The notes beneath the pieces are model-generated. The model was not told the origin of the DNA, did no database searches, and saw nothing but the letters and a program-made list of their open reading frames with translations. A stretch of 60,794 nt of DNA from Maledivibacter sp. (GTDB taxonomy: Bacteria; Bacillota; Clostridia; Peptostreptococcales; Caminicellaceae): positions 1 through 60,794 of the forward strand of contig JAOASB010000033.1 in NCBI GenBank assembly GCA_025210375.1. Direction: 5' to 3'. Positions 15,944 to 25,626 of this stretch are shown piece after piece. Position 1 is the stretch's first letter, and every line of letters begins with the position of its first letter. The position numbers and the translations under genes are program-made.

Positions 15944-17911
15944 TTAAAAGAACCTACCTAATCTCTCATTTGTTATTATTTTAGGTTTCCAGTCCCTATA
16001 ATCTTTATTATTTAAAATCATTTTATATATAGTTTGTTTTTCATTTTCCTTTACTTTAATATATACTTTACTATAATTAGCATAATCTATATTGTCGGAA
16101 AGGTGTGGCTCACTCATAGTCCAAAACTGTATCTGAACTATTTCTATATCTTTCCCCTTAAGCTTGCCATTATATAATGTGCCCTTCTTTATCTTCTCAA
16201 TATATTTTGCAGCTAATTTTCTTACTTCCTTGGCCTTCTTTGAATTTGGAAAGGTGCTGATTCCCATGACATACCATCTATCATCCTTCTTTATTAGTTC
16301 AAGTGGAAGCCCTTGACCCATCCCCGATCCTTCAGAATTGTGAACTGATGCTTTTACCCTTGCCCATGCTTTATTTTGAGAATCATCTATATAGATTTTA
16401 TCTAAGGATAATGTAATGGTGTAGGGCCTAGTTAAGCGGGCCTTATCCTCTTTTGTATCTTTACACATTAGCTCCATATCAAGGGCTGCTGCTTGTTCTA
16501 GCTCCGGAATATTAATAAAATATTTTTCTAGGGCTTTATAGTCTGCTTCTGTATTTATTTGGAGTTTTAAGTATATATCCATTGCGCCCCTAATTGTTTT
16601 AAATACTTCCCCTAATTCCTTTTCTGATGTATCTATTAATTCTTCAGGGTTATTTTTTTGTAGCTTAATATCTGACATTTTATAGTTATTAAAATTCATA
16701 TCGTGATAATAATTGGCTGATAAAATTCCAGTTTCACCCTCTGGTGTGACAAATATCTTGCTTGAGGAAATGTCATATTTATTTATCTCATTTCCTTCTT
16801 TATCGACGATATGAAGAAGAAAGCCATTCCCTTCAATATTTTCTTTATCTTCTACAATATAAGCGATTTTTCCATCCTCAACAAACTTTGCATCGTAGAC
16901 ATATTCTTCCGTGAGAATTTTCACATCCTCCATTCTCTCTATATCTGGATAATAGTACAATCCAAATGCCGACAAGCCTGCCTGTAGTATTGATCTTTTA
17001 TAGGCATCTCTAAATCTTCCTCCTACAAGCTCTTTTATCATATTGCCTTCCTTATCAACGATAATAGTTCTATATTCAGGAGCCCCACCATATTTTAATT
17101 TAGATTCATCTATTTCCTGTAGGGTTGCAAAATAATAATTCTCGTCAAGTTTACCCTTATAATATAAGTTTTCCTTGGTTTCATATGCTTCTACAAGCTT
17201 TTCAGAATCTATATAATAAATACTACTATTTACAAGGTTCATACCCTCTGTATATATTTTTTTTCCATCATATGACCAGTTAAAGTATGTCACTCCATCC
17301 CTTTCAATATCTTCAAAAAGTAATCTCTCTTCATCTAGGTCATATACAATTAATTTCCTGCCACTAAGAAACGCCACTTGATTCCCCTCATTATTCCATT
17401 TTACTGAGGATATAAAATCAATATGTGGAGATATCCCTTTAGCTACTTTTTTATCTAGATCAACTTTATATAGATTTACCTTTCTTTCGGATTTTCCCTT
17501 AATAATCAATCCCTCATTGCTGGAACTAAGCCGCCATCTTGCAATATCAGTCAATCCATCGGATACCAGTTCCATGGCAAATATGGTTTTACCATCCTTT
17601 GGAACTGTTAAGGGTATCATCCTGTTCTTTTTCAAATTCATATTAGCTAAAGTATCATAAACTTCCTTGTATATACCTGGTTTCATATCATCTTGAATAA
17701 ATCGGTCCATTCCTTCTGTTTGTATTTCATTATTAACTGATTTTGTGCCATCTAATGTATCTTCAACTTCTGTATTCTTTTTATTATCATCTTCTTCAAC
17801 CACATATAGCTTATTATCCTCTATATCCCCTGGGCGACATCCATAAAAAATTAGAAATAGTAAATTCAGAATAACTAAAGCACCTAACATCAATCTCCTA
17901 TTCTTCTTCAA
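15944..17911 (-). CDS. Large lipoprotein with TolB/WD-like repeats, two-component-system partner
   Basis: 655 aa. The N-terminal signal peptide ends in a lipobox (FYGC), so the protein should be anchored on the outer face of the membrane. Residues about 100-420 contain short repeated blade-like pieces (SSVKWNNEGNQVAFLSG, NWSYDGKKIYTEG) typical of beta-propellers. The last third is a separate alpha/beta region with a VHNSEGSGMGQGLP loop. The function is unknown. It lies about 53 bp downstream of the sensor kinase gene, so it may be part of the sensing module, as accessory lipoproteins often are for cell-envelope kinases. Confidence 0.7.
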   Translation of the reverse strand: MKKNRRLMLGALVILNLLFLIFYGCRPGDIEDNKLYVVEEDDNKKNTEVEDTLDGTKSVNNEIQTEGMDRFIQDDMKPGIYKEVYDTLANMNLKKNRMIPLTVPKDGKTIFAMELVSDGLTDIARWRLSSSNEGLIIKGKSERKVNLYKVDLDKKVAKGISPHIDFISSVKWNNEGNQVAFLSGRKLIVYDLDEERLLFEDIERDGVTYFNWSYDGKKIYTEGMNLVNSSIYYIDSEKLVEAYETKENLYYKGKLDENYYFATLQEIDESKLKYGGAPEYRTIIVDKEGNMIKELVGGRFRDAYKRSILQAGLSAFGLYYYPDIERMEDVKILTEEYVYDAKFVEDGKIAYIVEDKENIEGNGFLLHIVDKEGNEINKYDISSSKIFVTPEGETGILSANYYHDMNFNNYKMSDIKLQKNNPEELIDTSEKELGEVFKTIRGAMDIYLKLQINTEADYKALEKYFINIPELEQAAALDMELMCKDTKEDKARLTRPYTITLSLDKIYIDDSQNKAWARVKASVHNSEGSGMGQGLPLELIKKDDRWYVMGISTFPNSKKAKEVRKLAAKYIEKIKKGTLYNGKLKGKDIEIVQIQFWTMSEPHLSDNIDYANYSKVYIKVKENEKQTIYKMILNNKDYRDWKPKIITNERLGRFF

Positions 17912-17964
17912 TTTATCACCTTCCCTCTATTACAATCTATCATCCTTTCTTTTCAAAGGTTTTT

Positions 17965-19392
17965 CTAACTTGTAACAGACTTGTAAAATATAATATTTAC
18001 TGTAGTTCCCCTTCCCTTAGTGCTATCAATATCTATTTTTCCTCCATGCACCTTTATAATTTCATTACACAGCGATAGACCTAGTCCCGCACCTCCACTT
18101 TTTCTACTTCTAGACCTGTCAACTCTATAATAGGGCTGGATCACTTTCCTTATATGTTTAGTATCCATTCCTATACCTGTATCCTTAACAAAAATCATGT
18201 CATAATCACTATTCGACTCTATTCCTATGATGATTTCATCTCCAGCCTTTGAAGCATTTATGGCATTATCAAGTAAATTTATTATCATTCCTTTAAATAA
18301 ATCCCTATTAATTTTTCTTTTTATATTTTCACCTATTATCTTAATATTCATATTCCTTGACTCAGCTTTTCCAGCTAGGACTTTCTCTACATCCTCTAAT
18401 ACTACTTTTAAATCCTCTTCCTTCATATCAAATGTATCTTTCCTAAGTAAAATTAGATTCATCAACTGATTGACCATTTTGATCATTCTGTTACCTTCCA
18501 TATTTATGAAGCTTAAAGCTCTATAGAATACTTTTTCATCATATTTAATATTCATAAGGGTATCGGAGTAACCTATTATTGAAGTAAGGGGAGTACGTAG
18601 TTCGTGGGTAAGATTATCAATAAATTTTTGCTTTCTTTCGGCTTCCTCTCTGAGTTCATTAACTTTCTTTTCTATTTCATCGGCCATTATATTAAACTGT
18701 ACTCCAAGCTGACCTATCTCGTCGTTATCATTTATCCTTAATCTATCGTGATAATTCCCAGAGGCTATTTCTCTAGAAGCCATTTTAAGATTCGCAATGG
18801 GTCTTATTATAATCTTACCCATGGCCCTTGTAACTATGGCTACTATTATAAGACCTACCATACCTACAGTAGTGAAAAATCTATACTGATCTTGTCTTTG
18901 CACATCTATATCAGAGATATCCTGTAGAAATGTTAATATAAGCTTTTCTTCTTCTATCACTATATAATCAGTAATTAGCAAATAATGCTTATTATCTATC
19001 CATTTCAATATGTAATTCTTTTTCCCCTTTACAGCCTCCATTAATCCATCCTGTATTAAATCCTGCTTAATGGATATTGTAGAGGATTTTAAGGCTAATT
19101 GTTGATTAAATATTGCTATATCAGTATTTTCTAATTTAAACATATCTATCAACCTGCTGCTGTATCTTTCGATATTCATTTTTTTATTCCCTAGCTGCTG
19201 ATTTATTCTTATATACAAGGTGGCTGTATCATTGATATTTTCTTCTTCTCTCAATGCCTGTCTTATTTCATTTCTTAAGGATCTATGATAATTATTTTCA
19301 GTGATTATTACACCTATAACCCCTAAAGAAATTATGTATATGCTTATTGTTAGTATAAATATCTTCCACCTAAATTTAATTCTAATCTTCAA
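17965..19392 (-). CDS. Sensor histidine kinase (HAMP, HisKA, HATPase)
   Basis: About 475 aa. A membrane helix near the start (IFILTISIYIISLGVIGVI), an extracytoplasmic sensor of about 130 residues, a second helix (TVGMVGLIIVAIV), a HAMP linker, then HisKA with NLTHELRTPLTSIIGY (phospho-acceptor His) and HATPase with N and G boxes (LLDNAINAS, KDTGIGM, GAGLGLSL). The start is placed at TTG 19392, overlapping the response-regulator stop by 11 nt, with an AAGGTGG-like site upstream. The longer reading frame would add residues encoded inside the regulator gene. The signal is unknown. Confidence 0.85.
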   Translation of the reverse strand: MKIRIKFRWKIFILTISIYIISLGVIGVIITENNYHRSLRNEIRQALREEENINDTATLYIRINQQLGNKKMNIERYSSRLIDMFKLENTDIAIFNQQLALKSSTISIKQDLIQDGLMEAVKGKKNYILKWIDNKHYLLITDYIVIEEEKLILTFLQDISDIDVQRQDQYRFFTTVGMVGLIIVAIVTRAMGKIIIRPIANLKMASREIASGNYHDRLRINDNDEIGQLGVQFNIMADEIEKKVNELREEAERKQKFIDNLTHELRTPLTSIIGYSDTLMNIKYDEKVFYRALSFINMEGNRMIKMVNQLMNLILLRKDTFDMKEEDLKVVLEDVEKVLAGKAESRNMNIKIIGENIKRKINRDLFKGMIINLLDNAINASKAGDEIIIGIESNSDYDMIFVKDTGIGMDTKHIRKVIQPYYRVDRSRSRKSGGAGLGLSLCNEIIKVHGGKIDIDSTKGRGTTVNIIFYKSVTS

Positions 19393-20032
19393 GCCTATAC
19401 CCCACCTTATAAACCGTCTTGATTCTCTCAGTACATAGCTTACTCCTAAGTCTCTGTATGTGAATGTCAACCGTCCTAGTGCTTCCCTCAAAGTCATAAT
19501 CCCAAACCAGCTGTAATAGTTTTTCCCTCGATAATGCCAATCCCTTATGCTCTAACAGTACTGTTAGTAGATCAAACTCTTTAAATGTTAAATCTATTTC
19601 ATTTCCAGATTTTAATACCTTTCTTTGATCCATAAAAACTTCAACATCATCAAAGCTTCTTTTATTAGCTTGCTTTCCTATTCTTCTAAGGAGAGCATTT
19701 ATCCTAGCTAATAGTTCTATTCCCTCAAAGGGTTTAGTTATATAATCATCGGCCCCTAGATTTAGTCCCATAACCCTATCCTCTAATCCATCCTTAGCAG
19801 TAACTAATATAACCGGAATATCCTTCTTTATTATCCTAGGCAGCAGCTCATAACCATCAAGCTCAGGAAGCATAATATCTAATAAAACTAGATCAATATG
19901 ATTCCTTCCCAATATATGTACGGCCTCTTTACCATCAAAGGCTTGATATGTATTGTAGCCTACCATGGAAAGATTTAGTTTTATAAATTCTGAAATGGCT
20001 TCTTCATCTTCCACAATTAAAATGTTTATCAT
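19382..20032 (-). CDS. OmpR/PhoB-family response regulator
   Basis: 216 aa. Receiver domain with acidic pocket (EDEE), phospho-acceptor Asp in LVLLDIMLPELDG, conserved Thr and Lys (LVTAKDG, YITKPFE), then a winged-helix DNA-binding domain (FDLLTVLLEHKGLALSREKLLQLVW, RTVDIHIQRLRSKL). First gene of the operon with the kinase and lipoprotein. The target genes are not evident. Confidence 0.93.
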   Translation of the reverse strand: MINILIVEDEEAISEFIKLNLSMVGYNTYQAFDGKEAVHILGRNHIDLVLLDIMLPELDGYELLPRIIKKDIPVILVTAKDGLEDRVMGLNLGADDYITKPFEGIELLARINALLRRIGKQANKRSFDDVEVFMDQRKVLKSGNEIDLTFKEFDLLTVLLEHKGLALSREKLLQLVWDYDFEGSTRTVDIHIQRLRSKLCTERIKTVYKVGYRLED

Positions 20033-20130
20033 AATATAGACCCTCTTCTTTTTCTAGAATTCTATTTCATGGTATAGATTTCTACTTCAGTATATCAATC
20101 ATGGTAAAGGTAGACAATATTCTTAACATA

Positions 20131-20168
20131 AAAATAAGCCAGTTCAGGTTTCTTCTGGCTTATTTTCT
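20131..20168. terminator. Terminator after the NAD-kinase-like gene
   Basis: AATAAGCCAG pairs perfectly with CTGGCTTATT around a 12-nt loop, with T-rich flanks both ways. It closes the glycine-decarboxylase operon before the two-component operon. Confidence 0.8.
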
Positions 20169-20185
20169 GTAAACATAATAAATTT

Positions 20186-21304
20186 TTATGGCTTTACCTT
20201 ATATATCATCTGTTCCTTATATCCAGTGATTACTCTAATATATCCCCCTAGCATTTGATCTATATGGGTATCACCCGTATCTATAAGAAAAGGCTTACCT
20301 TGCAATTTACTTATTTTCTCCTTCGTTGCAGCTACAATAATATTCTTTTTACCCACAAGCTTTATAACCTCAGGACTGATCTGCTGATTGCCCCGCCCAA
20401 ATAAATAGCCTTGGCCACCTATGGGGGTTATCACTAATTTACTTGGCCTATTTGAAATATGTTTTAATAATTCCTTCTCTGTAACATCTAATCCAACAAT
20501 TTTCTTGTTAAATACAATATCTACACCTAAAAGTGTATATGGAAGCTTTAGATTTTCCATAATAGGTCTTGTTGTAGATCCCGGTCCAATTATATAAAGT
20601 ACATCTTCCTTCATATTATCGATAACATCTAATGCAATAACATTTTGTGTAGCTTTTTCACTTAATGGGGTGCCTGCTTTGCGATTTTGCATATATTTTT
20701 TTTCAAAGGGTATATTTAGATATCCATACAGCCTTGTTTTAACACTTCCCCTTCTATAGGCCTCCTCATCTATATCTATAACCTCTACTTCACTTACTAA
20801 TTTAACCCTTTCAGTAAGATATAGCTTTGCTAATTCCCCAGCCTTTAAGGGACTTTGGGCATAAACAGGGGAATGAATCTTTACCCCTGCCGGTATACCT
20901 ATCACAACTACTTTCTGCCCAACTGCATTATAAATATCCCTAGCAGTTCCATCGCCTCCTGCGAAGAGAATTAAATCCACCTCTTCCCTTAGCATTTTTT
21001 TTGCCCCATTAATGGTATCCTGTGAAGTTGTATATCTATTTTCCATATTCCCAATTACCCTTACTTTAAAACCACATTCCCTAGCTTGATTTTCTCCCAT
21101 ATCACCGGAATAGGTAATAATCTCTATTTCATCCCTGATTTCCTTAAGGGCTTCAAGTGCTTTTTTAGCTCTTTCTGGGGCCCTGGGAAGGGCACCAAGC
21201 TCTAAGGCTCTCTCAGCTACGCCATCGGTACCCTTCAAACCAACTCTTCCACCCATTCCTGCAATTGGATTTATAATCAGCCCCATTTTTTTCACTTCTA
21301 TCAC
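20186..21304 (-). CDS. ATP-NAD kinase-like protein (COG3199/AcoX group)
   Basis: 372 aa. The N-terminal INPIAGMGGRVGLKG and FAGGDGTARDIYNA are the phosphate-binding and GGDG motifs of the NAD/diacylglycerol kinase superfamily. The AcoX-type branch is longer than housekeeping NAD kinase and is repeatedly linked to catabolic operons; its substrate is not settled. Start is uncertain: the first codon is GTG with little ribosome-site spacing, and a GTG or ATG 3 to 6 codons in (KKMGLII) may be used. Last gene of the SDR-gcvPA-gcvPB operon, suggesting that NADP or a related dinucleotide product supports that pathway. Confidence 0.75.
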   Translation of the reverse strand: MIEVKKMGLIINPIAGMGGRVGLKGTDGVAERALELGALPRAPERAKKALEALKEIRDEIEIITYSGDMGENQARECGFKVRVIGNMENRYTTSQDTINGAKKMLREEVDLILFAGGDGTARDIYNAVGQKVVVIGIPAGVKIHSPVYAQSPLKAGELAKLYLTERVKLVSEVEVIDIDEEAYRRGSVKTRLYGYLNIPFEKKYMQNRKAGTPLSEKATQNVIALDVIDNMKEDVLYIIGPGSTTRPIMENLKLPYTLLGVDIVFNKKIVGLDVTEKELLKHISNRPSKLVITPIGGQGYLFGRGNQQISPEVIKLVGKKNIIVAATKEKISKLQGKPFLIDTGDTHIDQMLGGYIRVITGYKEQMIYKVKP

Positions 21305-21391
21305 CCTTTATAATTATTAAATACAACTATTTAAGATAAACCTTTAGCTCCCTAGAGAAGAGACATGTGGCTTCTCCATCATCCAACTTAC

Positions 21392-22963
21392 TTAATCAAC
21401 GGCGGATTTCTTTAAATAACTCCTCCAAGTAATAGCCCATTCATTAGGATCATCCATTCCTGATTCATCGACCTGGTGGCATACACTTCTATGGGGTGCA
21501 GTTTTTATTATTTCTGGATTTTCATAGGCTTCCTTGAATACATGCTTTAATGTCTCAATATATTCATCAAGGTCTTCCCTGGATGGAGTTTCAGTTGGTT
21601 CTAAGGTCATAGGCTCGGGAATATAGTATGGATGGTGACTAGTCCAGTAATGCATTCCAAAGTCCATCATCCTACGTTGAATATCCCCCGATGTGATGCC
21701 TGTATCCTGTGTCAATTTCTCTATAGTATATCTAACCTGTTCTATACGTTGCTTACCCTTAATGTATGGGGCATCTACACATTCAATTTCCATAAGTTTT
21801 TTAAATAAGTAATTATTATTAAGTACCGCAACCTTAGCAACTTCATATAGTCCTTCTGCTCCCATACTCATAATCCAAGAATATGCCTTTAAGATAACAG
21901 GTGCAACGCCATTAAATAATCTAACCTTACCAATACTAAATGGATTATTTGTTATCCCATAGTTCAAGAAATACTTACTGCCATCATAATCGATTAATGG
22001 AGCAGGAAGGTATCTTTCTAATTCCTTAGTAACTCCTGTTGCTCCCGTTGCGGGGCCACCACAGCCATGGGGAGTTGAGAAGGTCTTATGCAGATTGAAG
22101 AAGCACATATCAAATCCAGCTTCCTTTGCCCTAGTTACGCCCAATAACCCATTTGCATTTGCTTGGTCATATCCGCATAGTCCTCCAAATCTATGAACCA
22201 AATCTGTAAATTCCTGTACCCTTGGATTGTATACCCCAGTGTCCTCAGGATTTGCTACGATAAAGGCAGCCGTTCTTTCGCTTACAGCCTCCTTAAATGC
22301 TTCAAAATCCGGATATCCATTTTCATCGGGATGTATATATATGATTTTATAGCCTTTAACAGCCGGAGCCGCTGCATCGGAAGGATGGGAATATATGGTT
22401 GTAATTATCTCGTCTCTTTTATCAGCTTCTCCTCTTTCTTCAAAGTAAGCCCTTGCTATGGAGGCAATAGTTAGAACCCCTTGGCTTCCACCACTTGGTT
22501 GGAATGTAAATCTCTCCATACCAGATATTTCTCTCATATAAAGATCCGTCTTGTATATAATCTCTAATATTCCTTGAACTGTACTCTCATCCTGTAGTGG
22601 ATGTACTTCGGTTATCCCAGGTAGTTTAGCTAATAGCTCATTTACCTTTGGACTGTATTTTACTGTACAAGTTCCTTGCCCGATTTCTATATTAACATCG
22701 GCCCCTAGGGTTTCCTGTGATAATCGCATATAATGCCTTAATACCCTTGGTTGAGATATTTCAGGAAGCTTAGCCCCTGTCTTTCTTCTCATATGCTCTG
22801 GTATTCTAGATACTCCATCGCCAACAGCCTCAGCGATCTCTTCTTCAGCCTGGGGAACTAATACGCCCCGTTCACCCTTTTTACTTAATTCAAATATGAT
22901 TGGCTCATCCCACTTGGCCTGATGAAAATTTCTTACTTTAAAATCTCTATTAATTCTTTTCAT
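21392..22963 (-). CDS. gcvPB: Glycine dehydrogenase (decarboxylating) subunit 2
   Basis: 523-aa PLP subunit of the two-component P-protein. CFFNLHKTFSTPHGCGGP contains the Schiff-base Lys and the glycine-rich loop, and the C-terminus has the HHPYYIPEPMTLEPTE segment typical of this subunit. The P-protein decarboxylates glycine and loads the aminomethyl group on lipoyl H-protein. It lies 26 bp downstream of gcvPA. No gcvH, gcvT or lipoamide dehydrogenase is in the window. Confidence 0.93.
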   Translation of the reverse strand: MKRINRDFKVRNFHQAKWDEPIIFELSKKGERGVLVPQAEEEIAEAVGDGVSRIPEHMRRKTGAKLPEISQPRVLRHYMRLSQETLGADVNIEIGQGTCTVKYSPKVNELLAKLPGITEVHPLQDESTVQGILEIIYKTDLYMREISGMERFTFQPSGGSQGVLTIASIARAYFEERGEADKRDEIITTIYSHPSDAAAPAVKGYKIIYIHPDENGYPDFEAFKEAVSERTAAFIVANPEDTGVYNPRVQEFTDLVHRFGGLCGYDQANANGLLGVTRAKEAGFDMCFFNLHKTFSTPHGCGGPATGATGVTKELERYLPAPLIDYDGSKYFLNYGITNNPFSIGKVRLFNGVAPVILKAYSWIMSMGAEGLYEVAKVAVLNNNYLFKKLMEIECVDAPYIKGKQRIEQVRYTIEKLTQDTGITSGDIQRRMMDFGMHYWTSHHPYYIPEPMTLEPTETPSREDLDEYIETLKHVFKEAYENPEIIKTAPHRSVCHQVDESGMDDPNEWAITWRSYLKKSAVD

Positions 22964-22989
22964 CTAAATCCTTCCTTTCTATACCTAGC

Positions 22990-24393
22990 TTAGATACTCA
23001 AAACTTCTTCTATTGACGTAACCAATCTATCGATATCGGTCTTTGCATGGATTTCAGTTACACAATACAAAGCACTTTGTCCAAGCTCCGGAAAATCTAC
23101 TGATAAATCCTTACCACCGAAAACTCCTTTTTCCATTAAAAGTCTATTGATTTCTTTCACTGTCTTGTTTGTTCCATTAAAGTCAACAACAAATTCCTTA
23201 AAACTTGTGCCGTTGAATAATGATCCCTTGACACCCTTTATTTCATTTAATCTTTTTATAGCATATTGGGATTTTTGCATTATTGTTTGACCTAATTCCT
23301 CCATACCCTTTGATCCCATTGTTGCTAAATAAACACCCGCTGTGATTCCCCATAAAGCCGATTGTGTACCAACATATTCCTTGCCATGCTCTCTATGATG
23401 TCCAAAGGATGTTCTATCATAGGCAACGTCACCGAATCCATATTCTCCCTCAACACTTGTAGGTGCAATCCCAAAAATACGAGAAGGAAACTCCATCACA
23501 TACTTTTCTTCGTCACGGGTAGCCATAAAGCCAGATTGTCCCCCGCCATAGTTCATATGCATACCTAAGGGCTGTAAATCCCCACATATTATATCTACTC
23601 CATATTGAGCTGGTGGAGCTAATACTCCCAATGAACTCGGGTCAACTCCTACTACACTTATCGCTCCAGCTTCATGGGCCATATCCGATATCTCTTGACC
23701 ATTTTCTTCTATAAATCCTAGAAAGGAAGGATTCTCGAAATATACTGCCCCAGTTTTATCAGAAAGCTTATTCTTTAAATCTGCCAAATCTAATTGTCCA
23801 GTTTCCCTGTTATAATCAACCTCTATCAAAGTAATATCTGGTCCACAATAGTTCTTCATTATTAAGAATTTCTCTCTATCCATGGTTTTTGGAACCAAGG
23901 CTTCTTTTCTTCCTGTAATTCTAGATGCCATTCTTACAGAAGTAGCCGCTGCCTGGGGCCAATCCATAGTTGGAACATTTACTACATCCATATCAACTAA
24001 CTCAGCAACTAAGCTTTGGTATTCAAATAGGGCTTGGAATCTTCCAAAATCATTATAGGCCTCTCCCCCATAGGCTGTTAGAAATTCTCCCCTTGAGTTT
24101 ATTTCATCACATATAGCGGGAACATAATGCTGCCAGCATCCCGCTCCTAGAAAGTTGAGATTTTCCTTGCAAGTTTTATTCTTAGATAGTAATCCTTCAA
24201 CGTGTCTCTTTAGCTCATATTCAGACCTAAAGGCCTTTGGCAAATTCATGTTTTCCTTAAGTTTTATTGCCTCTGGAACTTCTTCGTGAAGATCCTCTAA
24301 ACAATTTAATCCCAGTTCCTTTAACATCTCCTGCTGTACCTCTGGTACAGAGTTTGGGATATATGGATGATTTTTGAATCCATTTATAGTCAT
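22990..24393 (-). CDS. gcvPA: Glycine dehydrogenase (decarboxylating) subunit 1
   Basis: 467-aa partner subunit of GcvPB. FLGAGCWQHYVPA near the N-terminus, EFLTAYGGEAYNDFGRFQALFEYQSLVAEL, and the YGVDIICGDLQPLGMHMNYGGGQSGF segment are diagnostic. The start codon is 30 bp downstream of the SDR gene. In Firmicutes the P-protein is split exactly like this. Confidence 0.92.
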   Translation of the reverse strand: MTINGFKNHPYIPNSVPEVQQEMLKELGLNCLEDLHEEVPEAIKLKENMNLPKAFRSEYELKRHVEGLLSKNKTCKENLNFLGAGCWQHYVPAICDEINSRGEFLTAYGGEAYNDFGRFQALFEYQSLVAELVDMDVVNVPTMDWPQAAATSVRMASRITGRKEALVPKTMDREKFLIMKNYCGPDITLIEVDYNRETGQLDLADLKNKLSDKTGAVYFENPSFLGFIEENGQEISDMAHEAGAISVVGVDPSSLGVLAPPAQYGVDIICGDLQPLGMHMNYGGGQSGFMATRDEEKYVMEFPSRIFGIAPTSVEGEYGFGDVAYDRTSFGHHREHGKEYVGTQSALWGITAGVYLATMGSKGMEELGQTIMQKSQYAIKRLNEIKGVKGSLFNGTSFKEFVVDFNGTNKTVKEINRLLMEKGVFGGKDLSVDFPELGQSALYCVTEIHAKTDIDRLVTSIEEVLSI

Positions 24394-24423
24394 AAATTTT
24401 CCCTCCTATTTTAACCTAGATTA

Positions 24424-25218
24424 TTATGCTATTCCTCCACCATCTACAACTAAAGCCGATCCAGTAACCCAGCTTGAAAGTTCACTTGCAAGGAATAGTA
24501 CTGCATTTGCAATATCCTCTGGCATACCAATTCTTTTTAATGGTCTATCTGTGCCACATTCCTCTAGATACTTATCCCTAGATTTTTCATCTACTACGAT
24601 TCCCGTTTGTACTCCTTCATCCCTAAGCATTGCTGTATCTGTATCACCTGGGTTGACACTGTTCACACGAATATTTTGTGGGCCATGATCTATAGCCATG
24701 GCACGGGTTAAATTAACAATACCACCCTTTACTGCACAATAGGCAGCCGCCTCATCTCCACCCTTTAATCCCCAGCCAGAGCCGGTATTGATTATACTTC
24801 CTCCACCGCCCTCAGCCATTACAGGGATAACAAATTTAGATAATAGGAAGGTTCCCTTTAGCCCTACATCTAAAACAAAATCCCATTCCTTTTCCTCTAA
24901 ATCCACAACGGTTTTTCTAACTGTTACTCCGGCATTATTAAACAAGATATCTATACGTCCAAATTTCTCTTTTATAGCATGTACTGTGGCTTCTACTTCT
25001 TTAATTGAGGTGACATCACATTTATAAAACTTCGCAACTCTTCCCTCCTGTGTAATTTTTTCAGCCTCTTCGTCTCCACTTGGGCTTACATCAAGCATTG
25101 CCACAACAGCTCCATATGCTGATAAAAGCTGAGATACACCTAATCCAATACCCGATGCTGCCCCTGTAATCACCGCAACCTTACCCTCTAAAGATAGAAA
25201 ATCCTTTTTTTGTAACAT
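24424..25218 (-). CDS. SDR-family NAD(P)-dependent oxidoreductase
   Basis: 264-aa classical short-chain dehydrogenase. VITGAASGIGLG is the TGxxxGxG dinucleotide loop, NNAG the structural motif, a Ser in the NTGSGWG region and YCAVKGG supply the catalytic Ser-Tyr-Lys, and the tail SSWVTGSALVVDGGGIA is typical of the gluconate/3-oxoacyl-ACP-reductase-like group. The substrate is unknown. It is the first gene after a -24/-12 promoter and precedes gcvPA, suggesting it oxidises or reduces a substrate or product tied to glycine breakdown, for example a hydroxy amino acid. Confidence 0.85.
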   Translation of the reverse strand: MLQKKDFLSLEGKVAVITGAASGIGLGVSQLLSAYGAVVAMLDVSPSGDEEAEKITQEGRVAKFYKCDVTSIKEVEATVHAIKEKFGRIDILFNNAGVTVRKTVVDLEEKEWDFVLDVGLKGTFLLSKFVIPVMAEGGGGSIINTGSGWGLKGGDEAAAYCAVKGGIVNLTRAMAIDHGPQNIRVNSVNPGDTDTAMLRDEGVQTGIVVDEKSRDKYLEECGTDRPLKRIGMPEDIANAVLFLASELSSWVTGSALVVDGGGIA

Positions 25219-25336
25219 CTCAAATCCCCCTAACTATATTTAAAGTCATCATTATATTTAAAAGTTCTTTGTAACTGACAAGCACCTCCCCTTTATTCTA
25301 TATTACTAATCTTTTTTCTTCTTACTTTATCTATTA

Positions 25337-25353
25337 AGCATTTTTCGTGCCAA
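25337..25353 (-). promoter_or_regulatory. Sigma-54 (-24/-12) promoter of the SDR-gcvPA-gcvPB operon
   Basis: On the minus strand TTGGCACGAAAAATGCT carries GG and GC at the invariant spacing and differs at one position from the TTGGCACG-N4-TTGCT consensus. It lies about 120 bp before the SDR start and faces it. The gap 25219-25626 holds this promoter, the activator's own promoter and no gene; I see no glycine riboswitch in the leader. Confidence 0.82.
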
Positions 25354-25521
25354 ATAAATCAACTTTATAATAATAATTTGATTTTTCTTTAAATTCCTGT
25401 GTTTTCAATATCTATATCTGTTACTTATATGAAAACTTACAACCTAATCACATGAAATATCTTAATAACTTTTGAAGAATCTAAATTTTCTAAAAAACAT
25501 TTGCCACTATTGTCATTTTAT

Positions 25522-25550
25522 TTGTCAGTTTGGACATATTGTTTTATAAT
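25522..25550 (+). promoter_or_regulatory. Sigma-A promoter of the sigma-54 activator
   Basis: TTGTCA and a perfect TATAAT are separated by exactly 17 bp, facing the activator, 76 bp upstream of its start. TGTC-N6-GACA (25523-25536) overlaps the -35 and spacer and could be a self-binding operator or the enhancer site for the divergent sigma-54 promoter. Confidence 0.75.
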
Positions 25551-25626
25551 TATTAGTGAGAATATTTTTACTTTTTTGTATTTAATTCTTTATAGCTGTA
25601 AAATAATCTATTTTGAGGTGTTTTAT

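Noticed and set aside
19393..19497. N-terminal extension of the histidine kinase
   Set aside because: These codons overlap the response-regulator coding sequence and precede the natural start near the membrane helix.
25219..25336. Glycine riboswitch before the gcvP operon
   Set aside because: I see no paired glycine aptamer signature in the leader, and control is explained by the sigma-54 promoter.
25501..25626. N-terminal extension of the sigma-54 activator
   Set aside because: It would start at TTG upstream of the TTGTCA/TATAAT promoter, which lies inside the extension; the ATG at 25627 has a good ribosome site.
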